Positions 59,456 through 64,000 of a stretch of 64,000 nucleotides of DNA are shown piece after piece. Under the pieces are notes generated by a model that did not search any database, was not told the DNA's origin, and saw nothing but the letters and a program-made list of their open reading frames with translations. The position numbers were made by a program, and so were the translations under genes. How positions within the stretch are numbered: the first letter of the stretch is position 1; every line of letters begins with the position of its first letter. Source of the DNA: Dipteronia dyeriana (lineage: Eukaryota > Streptophyta > Magnoliopsida > Sapindales > Sapindaceae); contig CM065296.1 in NCBI GenBank assembly GCA_032871835.1, positions 119,484,146-119,548,145 of the forward strand, read 5' to 3'.

Positions 59456-60456
59456 AGCCAGTCAGCAACCCAAGCAAGAACGTTCTTCTAGAACAAGGTG
59501 GACAGCATCATTGGATAAGGTATTCGCGGACCTGGTAGTCAAACAGATTCAACTGGGTAACAGACGGAACAATGTTTTTGACAAGAAAACGTGGAATCAT
59601 ATACGTGAGGAGTTCAACAGACAAACGGATCTCAACTTCAACAACAATCAATTGAGAAAGCACCTTGATGTTCTGCGGACACGCTTCTTCAATGTGAAGT
59701 CTGCTAATAATCAAAATGACTTTACTATTGACGATTCTTGCTGCATTGGTTTTGATCTATGGGAAGACATTGCGGTAAGGTTTCTTTACTTCTAGAAGCT
59801 CATTTCATTCTTCGTATTGACTGTCTTTCCGTGCACTCCTGATATTATTCTTACAGGCGCAGCCTAAGCCTGACACAACTAAAATCAAGGATTGTCCAAT
59901 ATACGACCAGCTATGTGCGATCTTCACCGATACATCACCTGATGGCAAGTATGCCCAATCGAGTCATTTTGAAGGGTTGGACAATTCCGTTGGCAATAAT
60001 ACTACCTTCACTTCCCCAGATGGTGAAACCCCACATCCCGAGAATCCATCATCATCATCAAAATTAGTGCAAGGAGATACAATATCGTCAGAAAAGTTGA
60101 TGAAGAATATTGCTGAGAGAAAAAGAAAACGACCATCTGAGGCTCAGTCTTATCTGGATCAAAGCGAAAGGGATGAAGATATACTCAAGACTATGGCAAG
60201 AGCAATGTCAGAGATGATTGCGGCGTCTAAGGTGAGGTCGCGGACAAAGACACAGATTGATAACAGGTTTTCCATAAGCAATTGCATTAAAGCATTGGAT
60301 GAGATAGAAAGCATCAATGAATGGCTCTATTTTGCCGCCCTGGACCTCTTTGAAGATCCCAACTTAAGGGAGACCTTCATTTCTCTGAAAGGTGACAAAA
60401 TAAGATTGACATGGTTGCAAGGGAAGTGTAGTAAGACTACCACCCTATTTAGGTAA
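59445..60456 (+). CDS. Myb/SANT-like DNA-binding protein (L10-interacting MYB type)
   Basis: Two coding exons, 59445-59774 and 59857-60456, separated by an 82-nt GT..AG intron, give 309 residues. The N-terminal domain (about residues 17-110) has TRWTASLDKVFADLVVKQ, WNHIREEFN and NNQLRKHLDVLRTRFF, the trihelix-like Myb/SANT-like fold common in plant proteins related to Harbinger transposase partners and LIMYB. A Ser-rich, basic middle (KRKRPSEAQ) may be a nuclear signal. The C-terminal helical region (IKALDEIESINEW, ending LTWLQGKCSK) is typical of the family. It probably acts as a nuclear DNA- or protein-binding regulator. The start at 59445 is the only ATG before the domain in frame; upstream repeat ATGs are out of this frame or stopped. 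Confidence 0.88.
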
Positions 60457-61334
60457 CTTGGGGGATGAACTTATTTTACTTTTATAATTTGTTTTTGCTT
60501 TCAGGAAGTGTAAACATCATTGCTATAGTTTTATTTTTGGGGAAACTAGGTTTTTTTTTTACATTTTCTGTTTATGATTGTTGGACTAGATGTTTTTGCA
60601 ATTGGATAGTACAAGTACACATGCGCCAAGCGATTTGAAATCTGAAGTTTTGCAGTCAAAGCATTTGGTGAATCAAATTCATCTTCTATTATATTCATTT
60701 GCTTCTTGTATTATTAGATTTGTTTTTTTCCCTGTAATTTAATTAAGAAAAGATCATGTTCAAGATTCAACATGCCCTGCAATTATTTATCAAAGATTGA
60801 AAAAAAAAACGTTCTCATTCACTTCACATATTGAGCTTTTCATAAAGGACATTTTTAACAACTAACATGGATATAATGTTGCGGAATTACTTGATCATTA
60901 ACAAAGGTCACTTGGCCAAAAGGAAAAATTATTAATAACATCTGAGAATTCCTCAATTTTTATGAATCCAATTACATGGAGAAGGAAAACTTAGTGATAC
61001 GCTAGAAAGCTCTGCTATAGCACACACAGATGAAGCAGAGAAAGGCAGCTTAACATTCACACTAATCATAAATTTAAAATATAACAATTAACATTGTTTT
61101 CTTGCACAAAATATGGGTACTTCTTGGCTCTTGGCTTTCCAAACAAACCCATTATAATGACAAATGTCGTTTCTCACCAAATTTTGACAGCCGCTTCCTC
61201 CTCTTTTGCTGTAATAAATATGTGAAATGCCTTGCGGAAAGGTAAATAGAGCTAGAGCATGCTCGTTTGTGAGTGTTTCTTAAACACTTGAAACACAGTA
61301 TTATATGTATCCTTATCCTATTCGAGGGAAAAAA
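60457..61334. other. Intergenic region between converging genes
   Basis: It should contain the 3' untranslated ends of the Myb/SANT-like gene and, on the other strand, of DPH5. No further gene is visible. Confidence 0.6.
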
Positions 61335-63163
61335 TCACACTGTCCCATTATCATTCTGTCGATGAATATCATCTGTAAGCTTATAAAAATCCAACATTTC
61401 TTCTTCCACTGGATGTGTCTTGCCAACTATAACTAGGCAATGCAAAGGTGCTCCAAAATCAACCTTCTGCAGTTGCCTCATTGTACCCGCAACTATCATC
61501 TGATCCTCACTACCAAGCCGAGCGAACCCCACACAATCAGTGACTTCGTTGTATGCTTCAAGGTGATACAATAAAACGATGACATTAGTTCCAATAGTTC
61601 ATATTCTTCTGCTTCAAACTTGAATCTTAAAACACAATGAAAAATCACATCTAAGATACAACAGCAATGGCACTCGGTCAGCGAACCAGAAAATGAAAAA
61701 GCATATCCAATTTATCTTTAAGCACAAACTTCATAGTCACTCCTAAAATAATCTTTTGAAACAAGGGGTGGCCTGCCCAGAAGACTTACCAGGTTCTCCT
61801 TGCAATTGTCCAACCTCCAAAAGTTGCTCAATAGCAGTGTTGATAGTCATATATCTGGGTGGTTCGTACTGCTTTCTTCCTCTGAAAAAAATTAACGAAC
61901 AAACCAGGGAATCCAACCAGTTTATGAAATTTAAAAAAAGAACTATGTAGATGATATGAAGCATGGTAAATACCAACATGTTAAATTTTTTAATACAAAC
62001 CTGCATAAAGATTCAAATGACGGTTCCTTGACACGTATATCTGTATTGCCAAATTTAAAAGTGTTATTCTTTTATGATGTTTATCTTTACTGAATACAGA
62101 TCCATAACAAAAGCGGAAAAAGATGGGAGTCTGGATTAAGAGCTAACACTATCTTTAACCGTCCACCTAGTAGGTTGGCATGTGAGTGGAAAAGCCTAAT
62201 AAAGCTTTGAAATGATCTATGAGAGAAATAAACCTCACCTAACAAGCAGAGTGTATGCAATCCAAGCGAACGATTTCTTTGAATTTTCTCATAAAAGCTA
62301 TCAGGTCTCCAAGTTTCGGTAAAGAATGGAATCGAAACTGTCTCTCCATATCGGTACAGTTGTAAGCCACAAATTCCAATTGCATTCATCACTGATGCAT
62401 TGAAAACGACCTTGACCTGAACCCCCAAATTCTTGGCCCTAACAACCAGATCAGAGTGTGTTGTAGCTCTGCATCCCAAACCAAATAGTAAACATTTAAA
62501 AAAAAAGTAGCAATAAGATTAAGCCATGAAACAAAAACCACATAAGTAATACAAAACATGTTGCAGAGGAAGCAAAGCAGCCCCACATTTGTTGTCATGG
62601 ACAACGAACGAACGAATATACACACACACAACCTTCTGTCCAGACGGACAAATTCGCTATGAAACCGATCAAAATGTTATATTTATTCTACTTCAAACTA
62701 TAAAATTCCATAAAAGAACAATAAACCCAACAAAGAGCATATACAGATCAACAAAATCGAATTTCAAAAACAGTAAAAAAGAAGAAGCAAATTTGAGAAT
62801 ACCCAAAAGGGTCACCGACGACAAGAAAAGCCACATCGGAGTCTCGAGCTTCAGACAGAAAATGATCAGCTTTCTCTTCCACCGTTTCTCTATCTGCAAC
62901 CGTAATTGGTCTCCCATACAGCTTTTCCTGTACAACAAATTAAATATTAAAACTTTAAAAGCATTCAAAAGCATTAAATACAGTGAAGATACAAAAAAAA
63001 AAAATGAAATTACCAGAGTGGAGATGCCATCGATGGACAAACCAAAAGAGAGAAGAGAAGTGTAAGCTTCAATATAAACCTTGTCGCATTTCTTCACTGC
63101 GTCTAGTCCTCTCAGTGTTATGTCTCTCTCGTCACCCAAACCCAGTCCTATTATGTATAACAT
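61335..63163 (-). CDS. DPH5: Diphthine methyl ester synthase (diphthamide biosynthesis)
   Basis: Six exons on the minus strand: 63163-63014, 62927-62803, 62468-62239, 62040-62001, 61881-61790 and 61555-61335. They join in phase to 858 nt, 285 residues, the normal length for eukaryotic DPH5. The product starts [16 protein letters not shown], continues [25 protein letters not shown] (exon 2/3 junction), [28 protein letters not shown] and [21 protein letters not shown]5 transfers methyl groups from S-adenosylmethionine to the modified histidine of elongation factor 2 in the cytosol, an essential step toward diphthamide. No break is seen. Confidence 0.96.
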
Positions 63164-64000
63164 CTCTCTCTCTCTAAGTGTTTTTCTCTGCTAAACCCTA
63201 ACTCGTAGCTCGCAAACCACTCTTAAAATCCTTCAAAAGAACAAAGACAACAGTAATGTTACCGGGCTGGAATTTTGGGTTTAAAATAAATTTTTTCACT
63301 ATTTTAATTTTACCGTTTACAGGCTCTACTGTACTGGTTCGGTAACTTACAGGGCCAGCCACTGACCGTCGGATGGTTTATCTATCAATCCAATGGTTAT
63401 ATGTTTCTTTCTCATCAAACCGACACCGTTTAACTCCCTTTTAACAACCGTAGCCTGGTTTTTGCTCGTTAACGGTTTCTTCTTCTATGATTTTGAGTTT
63501 ATTAAAGCGATCTCTAAGCTAATCAGTGAAAACCCAGATCGTTTGTTCTTTGGTCTCTCTCATGTTCAGGTTAGATTTCTATCAATCACTTTATTTTGAA
63601 TCGTGATTTGTGATATGTATCGCTGTGCATTGATATGGAAAAAATCTGCAGTACTTGGCTTTTATCATGTTTGTTACTTAAAACTAGAGTAAATTTGTTG
63701 TTTTTCTTCTTATATTCTCTTTACTTATCAAATTTCATTTGAAATTTAGTGCTTACTTATTAACTGGTTCAAAAAAATATGCATTGTTGGAGCTGCAGCT
63801 TATTAGAAAAACAAGCATTGTTTTATGTGATGGTTTGTGTTGCTTATTTTTTTCGCATTTGGAAATACTTTGACGTGACTGTAACCTAGAAATTGGAAGC
63901 TTGATGAGCTTTGTTGATTCAAAGCTCAAATGGGTTTATTTTTAAGGGAGAAGCTTGATGAGCTTTGTTGGTGTTTTCACTTTTCACTGCTATTTGCAAG
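63164..64000 (+). other. Divergent promoter region and probable 5' exon of the next gene
   Basis: About 63393-63569 is an open stretch ending catgttcag before a GT donor (gttagattt), as for a first exon on the plus strand, divergent from DPH5. Its translation is not recognisable, so it is more likely untranslated leader. The rest is AT-rich intron-like DNA to the window edge. Confidence 0.4.

Noticed and set aside
63393..63599. A 68-codon protein at the right edge
   Set aside because: It is unrecognisable and interrupted by a likely splice donor. It is better explained as an untranslated first exon.

Overview
The window looks like nuclear DNA of a flowering plant, most likely a eudicot. It is AT-rich, has intron-containing genes with plant-type GT..AG splice sites, many small inverted-repeat transposons, and integrated pararetroviruses (family Caulimoviridae) primed by initiator tRNA-Met. 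The species cannot be named from the sequence.

Left part (1-14.3 kb). A six-exon, minus-strand gene of a diverged YqgF/RuvX (pre-16S rRNA nuclease-like) family occurs three times in the window: copy 1 (0.5-2.7 kb, exons 1-4 open), copy 2 (11.6-14.0 kb, pseudogene) and copy 3 (53.1-56.5 kb, all six exons open, 162 codons). Between copies 1 and 2 lie two unrelated, same-strand, 5'-truncated gene fragments: TRM6 (tRNA m1A58 methyltransferase subunit) and an SBT2-type subtilase. A hAT-type element with an 8-bp target duplication sits in copy 2.

Middle (14.3-52.4 kb). Comparison with the uninterrupted sites beside copies 1 and 3 shows that about 38 kb was inserted beside copy 2. The insert is bounded by MITE-like terminal sequences. 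It holds a degenerate polygalacturonase pseudogene and two arrays of endogenous pararetroviruses from two distinct lineages. Lineage A has three copies: A1 on plus (17.6-24.5 kb), then A2 and A3 in tandem on minus (24.5-37.3 kb). It has a polyprotein frame (movement, capsid/zinc knuckle, protease, RT-RNase H) followed by a separate ORF2 that starts on an ATGA overlap. Lineage B has an inverted pair meeting at about 45.824 kb (39.15-52.02 kb). It has one long polyprotein whose C-terminal domain is fused behind RNase H. Every copy is broken by stops, frameshifts or deletions. Ends often lie in (TA)n tracts or inside the tRNA-Met primer site.

Right part (52.4-64 kb). This holds the second flank of the duplication, copy 3 with a 1.44-kb Mutator-like MITE (9-bp target duplication) in intron 2, then two host genes that look intact. 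One is a plus-strand Myb/SANT-like (LIMYB type) gene whose start codon lies at the end of a 171-bp tandem repeat. The other is a minus-strand six-exon DPH5 (diphthine methyl ester synthase) of 285 codons. The final 0.8 kb probably contains the 5' end of a divergent plus-strand gene.

Most interesting: lineages A and B differ greatly in protein sequence, yet share an approximately 88-nt noncoding leader element between the poly(A) signal and the primer site, with a hairpin that keeps pairing while its sequence changes. Also notable are three homologous clusters of short-loop GGAG/CTCC hairpins in an intron, again with compensatory changes.
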